From: Luteimonas fraxinea
GTDB lineage: Bacteria > Pseudomonadota > Gammaproteobacteria > Xanthomonadales > Xanthomonadaceae
Assembly (NCBI RefSeq): GCF_021233355.1
Contig: NZ_CP089507.1
Location: forward strand, 1,550,001-1,614,000
DNA: 64,000 nucleotides
Reading direction: 5' to 3'
Numbering within the stretch: the stretch's first letter is position 1; every line of letters begins with the position of its first letter. Shown here piece after piece: positions 1 through 13,400 of this stretch. Both the position numbers and the translations under genes were made by a program. The notes under the pieces were generated by a model. It was given only the letters and a program-made list of their open reading frames with translations, was not told where the DNA came from and searched no databases.

Positions 1-2116
<2,116 letters not shown>

Positions 2117-2317
2117 TCTGTGCTCCAGCGCGGCGCGCATGCCCGCGTCTCATGGGGGTCGTTCGGACCCTGAATTCTAACAGGGGGACGCGACTGACAC
2201 CGGACGCCAGCGGACGGTCCGCGTTGCCAGCGCCGGGGCCAACCCCCATGATCCCGTGTTCAGGGGTGGATGCGGCATCATGCGCGACCGCTCCGTCCGC
2301 GCGAGACGCCCGCCCCG

Positions 2318-4141
2318 ATGCCGCACACCGCACCTGCTCCTTCCCTGCTGAGCCGCTGGCGCCTGCCCGCGCTGGGCATTGCGATCGTGGCCATCGTGGT
2401 GGGGCCGTTCCTGATCATGCGGGCGGCGATCAGCGAAGCGGACTACGCGACCGAGAAGGTGCTGCACACCCGCGAGGTGGAATCGCTGATGCAGACGGTG
2501 AACGCCGATGCACGCAGCCTCGAAGCAGCGGCCATGACCCGCGCCCGCGGCATCGACAGCCCGCTTCTGCGCCAGCGCATCGACGACGCCAATGCGCGGG
2601 TGCTGCCGAACGTGGACGCGGTGCTGGCGCTGACCCGCGACAACCCGGAACAGCAGGCGCGCCTGGGCGCACTGCGCAGCAATCTGGAACAGCGCCTGGC
2701 GCGGATCGCCGAAGTCACCCGCGCGGCCGAGTCGGCGACCGACGACCAGATCGACAACATGGTGGTGCTCAATCCCATCCAGCGGCTGATCATGGACATC
2801 GTGGCCGACGAGCAGCGTCTGCTCGAAGCCCGCAAGGACCGTGCGTATCGCGCCGACCGCAACGCCGACATCGCCCGCTGGACGTCGATGCTTGTGCAGC
2901 TGGCCCTGCTGCTGGGCGCGAGCTATTTCGCGCTGCGCGAGCAGAGCGGTCGCCGCCAGGCCGAAGGGCTGGCCGCGCGGGCGAGTAACCGTTCGGCGCT
3001 GGTGCTCGACAGCGTGCGCGAGCCGATCGTGCTGATCGACCGCGACCAGCGCGTGGTGATGCACAACGCCGCGTTCGCCGAACTCTATGGCGTGGAAGGC
3101 GGCGAGATCCGCGGCGAGCGGCTGGCGGAGATCGGCGAAGGTGCGTGGGACAACGCGGAAACGCTGCGCCGCTTGCATGACGTGCTGGCCCGCGACCGCG
3201 AGCTGTGGGACCACCGCCTCAACCAGAGCACGGTCGACGGCATCGAACGCACCATGCTGATCAACGCGCGGCGCATGCCGCTGCCCGACCGCGAAGATGC
3301 GGTGGTGCTGGTGACCGCGTCCGACGTGACCGCGCAGACGATCAGCGAACGCCAGATCCGCGAGCTCAACCAGCAGCTCGAAGGCAAGGTGGAACAGATT
3401 TCCGACGTCAACCGCGAACTGGAGGCCTTCAGCTATTCGGTGTCGCACGATCTGCGTGCGCCTTTGCGCCACATCGCCGGCTTCGCCGACAAGCTGGGCC
3501 GGCACCTGGGCACCGAGGTCGACGAGAAGACCACGCATTACCTCGGTGTCATCGGGGGTTCGGCGCGGCGCATGTCGGCGCTGATCGATGACCTGCTGGT
3601 GTATTCGCGCCTGGGCCGCAGCGCGCTGCGCCTGCAGAGCGTGGACCTGCAGTCGATGGTCGCCGACACCCGCGCGATGCTCGATTCGAACGCGGCGTCG
3701 GAATATCCCGGCCATCGCATCGAGTGGACGATCACGCCGCTGCCGATCATCGTCGGCGATGAGAACATGCTGCGGCAGGTGTGGCTCAACCTGCTGGGCA
3801 ACGCGGTCAAGTACAGCACCGGCAGCGAGCCGGCGCAGATCGAAGTGGACTGCCACCGCGCCGCCGATGGTGGTTACCAGTTCAGCGTGCGCGACAATGG
3901 CGCCGGCTTCGACATGCAGTACGCGGGCAAGCTGTTCGGCGTGTTCCAGCGCCTGCATTCGGCGACCGAGTTCCCGGGCACCGGCGTGGGGCTGGCCAGC
4001 GTGCGTCGCGTGCTCGGTCGCCACGGTGGTCGCATCTGGGCCGAGGCCGAGCCCGGCAAGGGCGCCACGTTCCACTTCACCCTGCCTGCTTCGGTCTCCG
4101 AAGCGGGTGCATCTTCAACTCCAGGACATTCCCTGACATGA
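2318..4141 (+). CDS. Membrane sensor histidine kinase (periplasmic sensor, PAS, HisKA, HATPase)
   Basis: Two-component kinase of 607 residues. TM1 (about 12-34) and TM2 (about 191-208) bracket a helical periplasmic region of CHASE3-like size. A PAS domain follows at about 228-340, then HisKA with SVSHDLRAPLRHI (phospho-acceptor His377) and a HATPase_c domain with NLLGNAVKYS, DNGAGF and GTGVGLASV. The HisKA/HATPase portion is the type found in phytochrome-like kinases (Cph1 group), but there is no phytochrome GAF domain. An in-frame ATG at 2270 would add 16 residues; I chose 2318 because the upstream part is Arg/Pro-rich and TM1 follows directly. The stop overlaps the next start (ATGA), so it is probably co-translated with the two receivers. 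The signal is unknown. Confidence 0.9.
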   Translation: MPHTAPAPSLLSRWRLPALGIAIVAIVVGPFLIMRAAISEADYATEKVLHTREVESLMQTVNADARSLEAAAMTRARGIDSPLLRQRIDDANARVLPNVDAVLALTRDNPEQQARLGALRSNLEQRLARIAEVTRAAESATDDQIDNMVVLNPIQRLIMDIVADEQRLLEARKDRAYRADRNADIARWTSMLVQLALLLGASYFALREQSGRRQAEGLAARASNRSALVLDSVREPIVLIDRDQRVVMHNAAFAELYGVEGGEIRGERLAEIGEGAWDNAETLRRLHDVLARDRELWDHRLNQSTVDGIERTMLINARRMPLPDREDAVVLVTASDVTAQTISERQIRELNQQLEGKVEQISDVNRELEAFSYSVSHDLRAPLRHIAGFADKLGRHLGTEVDEKTTHYLGVIGGSARRMSALIDDLLVYSRLGRSALRLQSVDLQSMVADTRAMLDSNAASEYPGHRIEWTITPLPIIVGDENMLRQVWLNLLGNAVKYSTGSEPAQIEVDCHRAADGGYQFSVRDNGAGFDMQYAGKLFGVFQRLHSATEFPGTGVGLASVRRVLGRHGGRIWAEAEPGKGATFHFTLPASVSEAGASSTPGHSLT

Positions 4142-4578
4142 GCGAAATCCGCACGATCCTCCTCGCCGAGGACAGCCCGCACGACGCGGAAATGGCCATC
4201 GACGCACTGCGCGACGCCCATCTCGCCAATCCCATCGTGCACGTGGAAGACGGCGTGGAAGCGCTCGACTATCTGCTGCAGCGTGGCAAGTACGCCGACC
4301 GCGCACCGGGCGATCCGGCGGTGCTGCTGCTCGACATCAAGATGCCGCGCATGGACGGCCTGGAAGTGCTCAAGCAGCTGCGCGAGCACGAAACGCTCAA
4401 GCGCATGCCGGTGGTGATCCTGTCGTCGTCGCGCGAGGAAAGCGATCTGGCGCGCAGCTGGGACCTCGGCGTGAACGCCTACGTGGTCAAACCGGTGGAC
4501 GTGGACCAGTTCTTCGAAGCCGTGCGCACGCTCGGCAAGTTCTGGGCCGTGCTCAACGAAACGCCCGACGAAGAATGA
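4138..4578 (+). CDS. Single-domain response regulator, Rcp1-like
   Basis: A receiver-only protein of 146 residues with no DNA-binding or enzymatic output. Acidic residues sit in LLAEDSPHDAE, the phospho-acceptor Asp66 is in LLLDIKMPRMDG, the Ser/Thr switch is in VILSSSREESD and Lys118 is in YVVKPVD. Its length and the spaced insert (YADRAPGDP) match the Rcp1-like receivers that partner phytochrome-type kinases. It starts at ATG 4138, overlapping the kinase stop by four bases, and its own stop overlaps the next gene in the same way. It probably relays phosphate from the kinase to another protein or acts as a phosphate sink; no target can be named from the sequence. Confidence 0.92.
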   Translation: MSEIRTILLAEDSPHDAEMAIDALRDAHLANPIVHVEDGVEALDYLLQRGKYADRAPGDPAVLLLDIKMPRMDGLEVLKQLREHETLKRMPVVILSSSREESDLARSWDLGVNAYVVKPVDVDQFFEAVRTLGKFWAVLNETPDEE

Positions 4579-4949
4579 CGGTCGTGAGCGCGCCGCTGCG
4601 GGTGCTGATCGTCGACGACTCGCGCGACGATGCCGAGCTCACCGAGCTGGCCCTGCGCGACGCGGGCATCGAAGTGGAGGTCCGCCGCGCGTATGGCGAA
4701 GCGGGCCTGACCGACCTGCTGCGTGACTTCAGACCGCAGATGGTGCTGTCGGACGTGAACCTGCCGGGTTTCTCCGGTGCGGAAGCCATGGGCCTGTCGC
4801 GCGCGATGCTGCCGGGCGTGCCGGTGGTGTTTCTGACCGGCTCGGCCATCGGTGCGCCGGGTGAGGAATTGCCGGTCGGCGACGGGCTGGTGTTCAAGGA
4901 CGAGCTGGAATTGCTGCCTGATGTGGTGCGGGGGTTGGTCGCGCCGTAA
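4575..4949 (+). CDS. Second single-domain response regulator of the same operon
   Basis: A receiver-only protein of 124 residues. It shows VLIVDDSRDDAE at the N-terminus, phospho-acceptor Asp60 in VLSDVNLPGFSG, VVFLTGS as the switch segment and Lys in VFKDELE near the end. The segment around the last Lys is shortened compared with the preceding receiver and has no following Pro, so the alpha5 face may be atypical. The start ATG overlaps the stop of the previous receiver (ATGA). Two different outputless receivers behind one kinase suggest branched signalling or one acting as a phosphate sink. The downstream 280 bp contain only a palindromic repeat. Confidence 0.87.
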   Translation: MTVVSAPLRVLIVDDSRDDAELTELALRDAGIEVEVRRAYGEAGLTDLLRDFRPQMVLSDVNLPGFSGAEAMGLSRAMLPGVPVVFLTGSAIGAPGEELPVGDGLVFKDELELLPDVVRGLVAP

Positions 4950-5101
4950 GTGGGTTGTGGGTTGCGCATCGTGTTGCGCGCTTGAAGTGTTTGGCGCTGC
5001 TGGGTGTTCGCGGCGCTGGTGGGGCGATGGGAATCGCTTCGCTTTATCCGTCTTACGGAATTCTGGCGCGTGGTTACTGCGGTGGGATTGCTGCGGGCGT
5101 C

Positions 5102-5205
5102 TGCCCTCACCCCAACCCCTCTCCCAAGGGGAGAGGGGCTCAAAAAGCTGGCCTTGCGAGTAACCGAGCCCCTCTCCCTCTGGGAGAGGGGTTGGGGTGA
5201 GGGCA
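5102..5205. repeat. Paired palindromic repeat, family A (CCCTCACCCCAACCCCTCTC)
   Basis: Two inverted copies of a roughly 24 bp unit starting TGCCCTCACCCCAACCCC face each other around a spacer of about 55 bp, and each copy also carries its own small hairpin (CTCTCCC/GGGAGAG). The same pair occurs at 8134-8234 and 24582-24683, with single copies at 29270-29307 and 57324-57360. It lies between the receiver operon and eptA and could act as a bidirectional transcript-end structure. It looks like a REP-type dispersed element. Confidence 0.85.
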
Positions 5206-5229
5206 GCGCGGACCAGACCGGCTCGAATC

Positions 5230-6894
5230 TCATTCCAGCGCAACGGTACGACGACACGGCGCAAACAGATCCAGATCCGGCGCGTAGGCCTTCGTCCGAA
5301 CCCCGAACACCCCCAGCACCGAATGGAACAGATTGTCGTGACTCAACGGCGCGCCGGACCGTGCGCGCAGGCAGCGCATGTCCAGATCCATGTCAGCCGC
5401 GAGCCCGGACGACACCCACGCGATCATCGGCACATGCAGCTGCTGCGACGGTGCGATCGCATACGGCGCGCCGTGCAGGTACAGGCCGTATTCGCCGAGC
5501 GATTCGCCATGATCGGACACGTACAGCAACGCGGCATCGTGGCCCTGTTGCTGCTGCACGAGATCCAGCGCGCGGGCGAGGAAGGCATCGGTGTAGCCGA
5601 TCGCGTTGTCGTAGGCGTTGGCGATCTGCGCCGGTGTGCAGCGGCTCAGCTCCGCGGTGTGGCAGGCAGGCTTGAAGGTCTCGTACGCGGCGGGATAGCG
5701 CTCGAAATAGTTCGGCCCGTGATTACCGAGCTGGTGCAGCACGATCATCAGATCGCCGGGCGTGGCGTCGATGCGCTCGCGCAGACCGGTCAGGAGGATG
5801 TCGTCGAGGCATCGGTCGCCTTCGCACAGTGCGGGCGCGTCGCTGGCCTGCGTGTGCTCGATGCCGGTGCCGTCGCACACACCCTTGCAGCCGGACTGGT
5901 TGTCGCGCCAGCGCACGTCCACGCCGCTGCGCGCGACGACATCGAGCAGCGACTCGTGCGCACGGATCGCGGCCTTGTCGTAATGCGCGCGGCCCTGCAG
6001 CGAGAACATGCACGGCAGCGAGACTTCGGTGCTGGTCCCGCAGGCCTGCACGTCACTGAAGTTCACGATGTCGCGTTGCGCCAGCTGCGGTGTGGTCTGG
6101 CGTGCGTAGCCGTTGAGGCCCCAGTTCTGCGCACGCACGGTTTCGCCGACGACGAGCACCAGCAGCCTCGGCTTCTCGCCGGGTGGACGCGACACGCGCG
6201 CGGCGTCGGCGGCGATCGGCAGGCGCTGTCCCGGCGGCGGTTCGGGCGCTTCGGTCAGTGCGCGCACCGTGGACACCACGAGATTGCCGGGCGTGATGCG
6301 GTAACGCAGTGCGTGATCGCTGCGCATCAGCGCGAACATGCCCTGCGACGACAGCAGCACGGCGATGGTCGCCAGCAACGCCATCGCACCGAGAAACACC
6401 GCGCGCGCGGCGATCGCCTGGCGCAGCGGACGCGGCCTCACCCGGACCCACGCCAGCACCAGCAGCGGCGGCCCGGCCTGCAGCAGCACATGCAGCACCA
6501 GCCATGGCGACAGCAGTTCGCGGCTCTCGGCGGGATCGGTGTGCAGGACGTTGAGGATCATCTCGACATCGAACAGCACCGCGTAATGGCGCATGTAGAA
6601 CGTGGCGATCGCGGTGACCACGATCAGCGTGGCGAGCACCGGCCGCAGCGCGCGCCCGATCGCCACGAAGCCGAACAGGAATGCGTGCAGCGCGAAGATC
6701 GCCACGCACAGCGAGGCCAGAAGACCGGGCGAGGCGCCGTCGTGCACGGCGGCCTGCCAGAAGCCGACGTTGCAGATCGCGACGAAGTACAGGCAGGTGC
6801 CTGCGAGCAGGGATTCGGAGGCGACCTGCGGCCGCGTCAGCCAGCCACTGCGTTGCGCCTGGACCAGCTGCCCGCGCCAGGGACGCGCACTCAT
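5230..6894 (-). CDS. eptA: Phosphoethanolamine-lipid A transferase, EptA family
   Basis: Inner-membrane enzyme of 554 residues that moves phosphoethanolamine from phosphatidylethanolamine to lipid A phosphates, lowering cationic peptide (polymyxin) binding. About five N-terminal membrane helices (roughly residues 25-210) precede a periplasmic sulfatase-fold domain. Visible active-site elements are VVGETVRAQNW (metal Glu), ACGTSTEVSLPCMF (nucleophile Thr), YVSDHGESLGE (metal Asp/His) and HGAPY. Several Cys pairs (SGCKGVCDG, CEGDRC) match the disulfides of this family. The start ATG at 6894 overlaps the stop of the PAP2 gene. Being with dgkA fits, because the reaction leaves diacylglycerol. A longer frame upstream is only read-through of the neighbour. 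Confidence 0.93.
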   Translation of the reverse strand: MSARPWRGQLVQAQRSGWLTRPQVASESLLAGTCLYFVAICNVGFWQAAVHDGASPGLLASLCVAIFALHAFLFGFVAIGRALRPVLATLIVVTAIATFYMRHYAVLFDVEMILNVLHTDPAESRELLSPWLVLHVLLQAGPPLLVLAWVRVRPRPLRQAIAARAVFLGAMALLATIAVLLSSQGMFALMRSDHALRYRITPGNLVVSTVRALTEAPEPPPGQRLPIAADAARVSRPPGEKPRLLVLVVGETVRAQNWGLNGYARQTTPQLAQRDIVNFSDVQACGTSTEVSLPCMFSLQGRAHYDKAAIRAHESLLDVVARSGVDVRWRDNQSGCKGVCDGTGIEHTQASDAPALCEGDRCLDDILLTGLRERIDATPGDLMIVLHQLGNHGPNYFERYPAAYETFKPACHTAELSRCTPAQIANAYDNAIGYTDAFLARALDLVQQQQGHDAALLYVSDHGESLGEYGLYLHGAPYAIAPSQQLHVPMIAWVSSGLAADMDLDMRCLRARSGAPLSHDNLFHSVLGVFGVRTKAYAPDLDLFAPCRRTVALE

Positions 6895-7640
6895 CGCAGT
6901 GCGCCATGCGCTGCGTGGATGGGTACCGTGCGCGTGGATATGGAGTCGCGCAGCTGCGCAGGCAGCCAGACGCGTGCAGACAGCGCCGCGATCAGCCAGC
7001 ACAGCGTCAGCGCCCACAGATCGTGCGACAGGAAATGCGCACCGCGAAGCTGCTGCACGATGCCGAAGAGCAGACCCAGCGCGAGTCCGAACGCGAGGCC
7101 GAGATGTCGCAAGTTCCGCAGCGATGGACCGGCTGCCGCGCAGGCGAAGTACAGCGCCACCCACGCATAGCCGGCCGCGGCATGCGCCGCCGGAAAACAG
7201 GCCGCCGGGCCCAGTGCTGCAGGGCGCGCGTCGAATGGCGACAGCCAGGGATGCGTGCCGCCGTAGCGCTGCAGATCCCACGGGCAATCGATGCCGGTAC
7301 GCGTCTTGAGAACCGCCACCAGCAAGGTGGCGAGCGGCACCGTCACCAGCACGTAGCCCAGCGGGCGACGCCATGCCTGCGGCACGTGACCGCTCCAGGT
7401 CAGGCCCAATGCAACGGCCGCCAGCATCCAGCAGCTGATGCTGAAACGGCGCCCGCCGACGTGCAGCAGTTCCGCGCTCCACCAGGCATCGCGCGCGGCC
7501 CAGGTGCCGCCCTGCCAGGCGTAGAGGTGATCGGCCCACCAGGCGTCGCCGCCGGTTGCGGCCAGCAGCAGCGTGAATGTAACCGCGCCGGCGACTACGC
7601 CGAACAGTGCCGGCATGCGCGTGAGGGATTCGGCGGTCAC
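6891..7640 (-). CDS. PAP2-superfamily membrane phosphatase
   Basis: A 249-residue integral membrane protein with about five or six hydrophobic helices. The acid-phosphatase signature is present in order: KTRTGIDCPWDL (motif 1), CFPAAHAAAGYAW (motif 2, here Pro-Ala-Ala-His in place of the common Pro-Ser-Gly-His) and RGAHFLSHDLW (motif 3). Members remove phosphate from lipid substrates such as lipid A, phosphatidate or undecaprenyl diphosphate in the periplasm. The GTG start at 7640 overlaps the dgkA stop and the stop overlaps eptA, so it is translationally coupled in a lipid A/phospholipid operon. Lipid A 1- or 4'-phosphatase activity and diacylglycerol pyrophosphate phosphatase activity are both possible; the sequence does not decide. 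Confidence 0.9.
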   Translation of the reverse strand: MTAESLTRMPALFGVVAGAVTFTLLLAATGGDAWWADHLYAWQGGTWAARDAWWSAELLHVGGRRFSISCWMLAAVALGLTWSGHVPQAWRRPLGYVLVTVPLATLLVAVLKTRTGIDCPWDLQRYGGTHPWLSPFDARPAALGPAACFPAAHAAAGYAWVALYFACAAAGPSLRNLRHLGLAFGLALGLLFGIVQQLRGAHFLSHDLWALTLCWLIAALSARVWLPAQLRDSISTRTVPIHAAHGALR

Positions 7641-7993
7641 AGCACGCAGATCCAGACCGCGGCGTGCAGCAGCAGACTCACCGTAACCGCCGCCGAACCT
7701 GCGTCCTTGGCCTTGCCGCTCAGCGCATGCCAGTCGGCGCCGACGCGATCGACGACCGCCTCGATCGCGGTGTTGAGCAGTTCGACGACGAGCACGAGGC
7801 CGAGCGTGGCGAGCAGCAAGGCGCGCGACAGCGGCGCGAGATCGAGCGCGAACACGAGGACGAGCAACGGGGCGGCGAGCAGCAGTTCCTGGCGGAACGC
7901 GGCTTCACTGCGCCAGGTGTCGACCAGGCCACGCCAGGAATGCCCGGTCGCACGCAGCAGGCGTCCGGCACCGGTGAAAGGAGGGTTGCGCAT
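7637..7993 (-). CDS. dgkA: Diacylglycerol kinase DgkA
   Basis: A small trimeric membrane kinase of 118 residues (family about 120) that phosphorylates diacylglycerol to phosphatidate, recycling the by-product of envelope modification. It has three membrane helices and the family signature: EAAFRQELLL, VELLNTAIEAVVDRVG (metal and ATP-binding Glu/Asn/Glu) and AKDAGSAAVTV. It is the first gene of an operon with the PAP2 phosphatase and eptA, with four-base overlaps at each junction. EptA releases diacylglycerol from phosphatidylethanolamine, so the pairing is functionally sensible. The 400 bp upstream to maeB hold its promoter region and one family A repeat. Confidence 0.95.
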   Translation of the reverse strand: MRNPPFTGAGRLLRATGHSWRGLVDTWRSEAAFRQELLLAAPLLVLVFALDLAPLSRALLLATLGLVLVVELLNTAIEAVVDRVGADWHALSGKAKDAGSAAVTVSLLLHAAVWICVL

Positions 7994-8133
7994 CGGCAGG
8001 CTCTGCCGGGAATCCGTCCCGGCTTGTCGCGGCGCAGGATCGACAGCGCCACGTCGGAGCGGGGTCGGAGAGATGTTCGTTGGGGATTAAGGCGGGGGTG
8101 CGCCTTCATTCGAGCGGATCACTGCGGGCGTCT

Positions 8134-8234
8134 GCCCTCACCCCAACCCCTCTCCCAAAGGGAGAGGGGCTCGGTTATCGCGAGCTCTGGCTTTTCTGCC
8201 CCTCTCCCTCCGGGAGAGGGGTTGGGGTGAGGGC
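8134..8234. repeat. Paired palindromic repeat, family A
   Basis: Same inverted pair as at 5102-5205: two facing CCCTCACCCCAACCCCTCTC units with a 40-60 bp spacer. It also shares about ten extra flanking bases (GCGGGCGTCT) with that copy. It occupies the 406 bp between dgkA and the end of maeB, where I see no gene. Confidence 0.85.
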
Positions 8235-8399
8235 GGGCGCATCAGCCGATCGAAACGAAATCGGTGCAGCGGCCCAAATCAGCTCCGCCGCGACCGGACC
8301 GTTTGCCCCCATGCCAACCTTCCACCCGTAAAGGGCGCAATGCCCCGCTGGCGGAAGGTGCTGTTCAACGCGAAGCCGAAACCTCGCACGAACGGGCCA

Positions 8400-10685
<2,286 letters not shown>

Positions 10686-10799
10686 CGTCGGGGGATCTAC
10701 TCTGGGAAAAAATGACGCGGGACAGGATTCTAACCCCGCCCCGCGCAAACCCCTGGACGGGGGCGTGTGGTCCGCTTCAGGACCGGTCGGAACGGCCGG

Positions 10800-12281
10800 T
10801 CAGAACACCACCTGGGTGCGGATGTTGAAGGTGTTGCCCGAATCCATGCCCGCATAGGCGCCGACCTGGTTGTCGGTGTTCCAGCGCACGTAGTTGAACA
10901 TCACGCGCGACCAGTTGTTGAGGTACCAGTTCAGGCCCAGCGTCCACGAATCGCCCTCGCCGCCGCGCGCGGCGTCGGTGAAGTCGTACTTGTCGTAGCG
11001 CGTGGCGAGTTCCCAGGCGCCGATGCCGCCGTCGGTGACCGGGCGCGCGACGCGGGTGGTGCCCCAGACGCCCGAGCGGGCGCTGAAACCCGGCTTCTCG
11101 CCGGTGATCAGCCAGCCGGCGTAGGCCGAGTGGGCCTTCTGGTCGACTTCGCCGACCGAGGTCGAGCGCAGCGTGGTTTCGCTGGTCTCGGCGAAGGCCC
11201 AGACGTTGCGCCAGGTCCCGCCCAGCTCCGCGCCCCAGACCTTCTCGCCGGTGACATCGTTGATGGCGCTGGCCGACACGCGCACGTTGTCGTTGAAGCG
11301 CGAGGCCACCCGCGGAGTGCGGTTGATGCGGTTGGTGTCGACGCCGTAATCCTCATGCACGTACCAGCCACCCACATGCAGGAAACCGGACGGGCGCTTG
11401 ATCGGATTCACATGACCGCGGAACGAATAGGTCAGTGAATCGGTCTCGGTGCCGGTGTTGCCGACGTCGTCGCCGGTGACGCCGAAGGTGGTGTGCCAGT
11501 TCTGGCCGATCATCTTCATCTGCACGCCGAGGCCGAAGTAGCCACTCGCCGGCATGCCGACGCTGGCGACCGCGTTGCGTTCCATGAAGGGCGTGCGGGT
11601 CAGTGTGGTGCTCGAATCGATGGCGCGGTCTTTCAGCTTGTTACCGACGTAGAACTCGGTGGGAATGCTGCCGAGCATCGTGTCCCAGCTCAGGTAGGCA
11701 TCCGACAGGCTGACGGTGTTGTCCGAGAGTTCGGCGTCGATCTTGTAGCCCAGCGCACCGATGGTGCCCTGCGCGCCCAGACGCGCCTGGCGCAGGTTGG
11801 TGCCGGTGATGTTGCGGGTGTCGAAGTCGGAACCGTGGGTGGACGAGAAGTCGACCAGCACGCGGCCGCGCGGATTGAAGGTGAAGCTGCGATCGCTGTT
11901 GCGGAACTCGGGGCCGCCGCGGCGCCAGCTGACGTTGCCGCCACCGCCGCCGGTGCCGCCGCTCGCGGCGAGCTGCGCGACCTGGGCCTGCAGGATCGCC
12001 ATGTCGTCCTGGCGGGTGTCGGCAACGGCGGCGTCGATCTGTGCCTGCACGCCATCGACGGGCGCGGTGGCGGGTGCTGCGGCGACGGCCGGTGCGCCCA
12101 TCGCGTCGAGGCGCTGATTGAGCGCCTGCAGCTGCGCGGATTGCTGCTGGATCTGTTCGGCCTGCAGGCGGATCAGTTCACGCAGCTCGGTTTCGGTGGC
12201 GGTATCGGCGGCAAAGGCGGGCAGCGTGGCCAGGCCCAGCAGCGCGCCCGCAGCCAGCGCGCGGGTGTGTGTGCGATTCAT
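10800..12281 (-). CDS. Outer-membrane porin, OprO/OprP-like with N-terminal coiled coil
   Basis: A 493-residue outer-membrane channel. A signal peptide (MNRTHTRALAAGALLGLATLPAFA) is followed by a coiled-coil segment (LRELIRLQAEQIQQQSAQLQ, residues about 30-55), a Gly-rich linker, and a barrel domain ending in the classical aromatic terminus (QVVF). The barrel has family features such as SLSDAYLSWD, FYVGNKLKDR and alternating amphipathic strands. The family includes phosphate-selective porins, but anion specificity cannot be read here; downstream of dctA a dicarboxylate role is plausible. The start was chosen at the signal-peptide Met rather than the longer frame. It follows the esterase gene by 43 bp, so it is probably co-transcribed from dctA or the esterase. 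Confidence 0.88.
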   Translation of the reverse strand: MNRTHTRALAAGALLGLATLPAFAADTATETELRELIRLQAEQIQQQSAQLQALNQRLDAMGAPAVAAAPATAPVDGVQAQIDAAVADTRQDDMAILQAQVAQLAASGGTGGGGGNVSWRRGGPEFRNSDRSFTFNPRGRVLVDFSSTHGSDFDTRNITGTNLRQARLGAQGTIGALGYKIDAELSDNTVSLSDAYLSWDTMLGSIPTEFYVGNKLKDRAIDSSTTLTRTPFMERNAVASVGMPASGYFGLGVQMKMIGQNWHTTFGVTGDDVGNTGTETDSLTYSFRGHVNPIKRPSGFLHVGGWYVHEDYGVDTNRINRTPRVASRFNDNVRVSASAINDVTGEKVWGAELGGTWRNVWAFAETSETTLRSTSVGEVDQKAHSAYAGWLITGEKPGFSARSGVWGTTRVARPVTDGGIGAWELATRYDKYDFTDAARGGEGDSWTLGLNWYLNNWSRVMFNYVRWNTDNQVGAYAGMDSGNTFNIRTQVVF

Positions 12282-12324
12282 TCGGTTGTCTCTCCCATGG
12301 AGCAGATGCAAAGGCGTGGACGGC

Positions 12325-13347
12325 TCAGTCGCCGTCTTCTTCGAGGTCGGCGTCGTCGCTGTCGACCGGCGGCGGTGCCAGCGGCGCGGTCTGGCCGGTG
12401 AGCGGCTGCAGGCTGACCGGCGGCGCGGCCATGAAGCCGTTCGCGCGCGCCCAGGTCACGAACAGGCGCGGCCACTGCGCGACCTGCGTGCCGGGTTTGC
12501 CCAGCCCCCAGCTGTGGCCGCCGCGATCGAAGACGTGCAGTTCCGCCGGCACGTTCTGCGCGCGCGCGGCCTGGAACATCAGCAGGCTGTGGTTGACGTC
12601 GGCGATGCGGTCATCGGCGGCGTGGGCGAGGAATACCGGCGGCATGTCGCTGCGCACGTGACCTTCGACCGAATACGCCTCGACGGCGTCGGGCTGGGTG
12701 GCGAGTTCGCGACGACTGCGCGTGGTGTCGTACGGCGGCTTCAGCGTGACCACCGGGTAGAGCATCGCCAGGAAATCCGGGCGCGACGGCAGGCGGTCGC
12801 TGGCGTCGAGCGCCGGATAGAAATCGTGGTCGAAGCGCGTCGACAGGATGCCGGCGAGATTCGCACCGGCCGAGGAACCCATGACGCCGATCTTCGTGGG
12901 ATCGATCCCGAGTTCGCCGGCGTTCGCGCGCAGCAGGCGCATCGCCCGCTGGCCGTCGGCGAACGGCGCCGATGCCGGCCAGCCGTCGACCGGCATGCGG
13001 TAGTACAGCACCGCCGTGGTCACGCCGATCGACGCGAGCCACTGCGCCATCGGTCGCGCCGCGGTGCCGACCTGGATGCGGAAGTAGCCACCGCCGCCGA
13101 GGATCAGCACCGCGGTGCCGTTGGGATTCGCCGGGCGATGGATCTCCAGGCGCGGCTGCGAGACACGGGTCACCGCGCCCATCGAGCTGCCTTCGTTGCC
13201 GACCAGTTCCGGGCCGCTGACGACCTGCGGCAGATGGCCGTCCGGCCACAGGTCGAGTATCTGCGTGCCGGCCTGGGCATGCGCCAGGCCGGTGCAGGTG
13301 AGCAGGAGGCCGGCGATCAGGCCGGCCCAGCGGTGTCGTGTCGTCAT
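12325..13347 (-). CDS. Secreted alpha/beta-hydrolase, acetyl-esterase/BD-FAE type
   Basis: A 340-residue exported hydrolase. The signal peptide ends at about AHA (residue 24). The mature part has an oxyanion stretch GGGGYFRI, nucleophile elbow GSSAGANLAG, an Asp in HAADDRI and a His in DRGGHSWG, the order expected for an alpha/beta-hydrolase catalytic triad of the esterase/lipase (HSL or BD-FAE) group. The C-terminus is Pro/Asp-rich and probably disordered. Members release acyl groups from sugars or xylan. Lying between dctA and a porin gene, it may act on periplasmic esters that feed uptake, but that is inference. Confidence 0.88.
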   Translation of the reverse strand: MTTRHRWAGLIAGLLLTCTGLAHAQAGTQILDLWPDGHLPQVVSGPELVGNEGSSMGAVTRVSQPRLEIHRPANPNGTAVLILGGGGYFRIQVGTAARPMAQWLASIGVTTAVLYYRMPVDGWPASAPFADGQRAMRLLRANAGELGIDPTKIGVMGSSAGANLAGILSTRFDHDFYPALDASDRLPSRPDFLAMLYPVVTLKPPYDTTRSRRELATQPDAVEAYSVEGHVRSDMPPVFLAHAADDRIADVNHSLLMFQAARAQNVPAELHVFDRGGHSWGLGKPGTQVAQWPRLFVTWARANGFMAAPPVSLQPLTGQTAPLAPPPVDSDDADLEEDGD

Positions 13348-13400
13348 GGGTCCCCTCCCAGGGCGTTGCGTGTGAATCGTTTCAAGCTTCGTGCGCGCCC

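Noticed and set aside
5004..5675. Frames that read through the family A repeat near 5.1 kb
   Set aside because: They are repeat-derived and run into antisense eptA. There is no motif or ribosome site.
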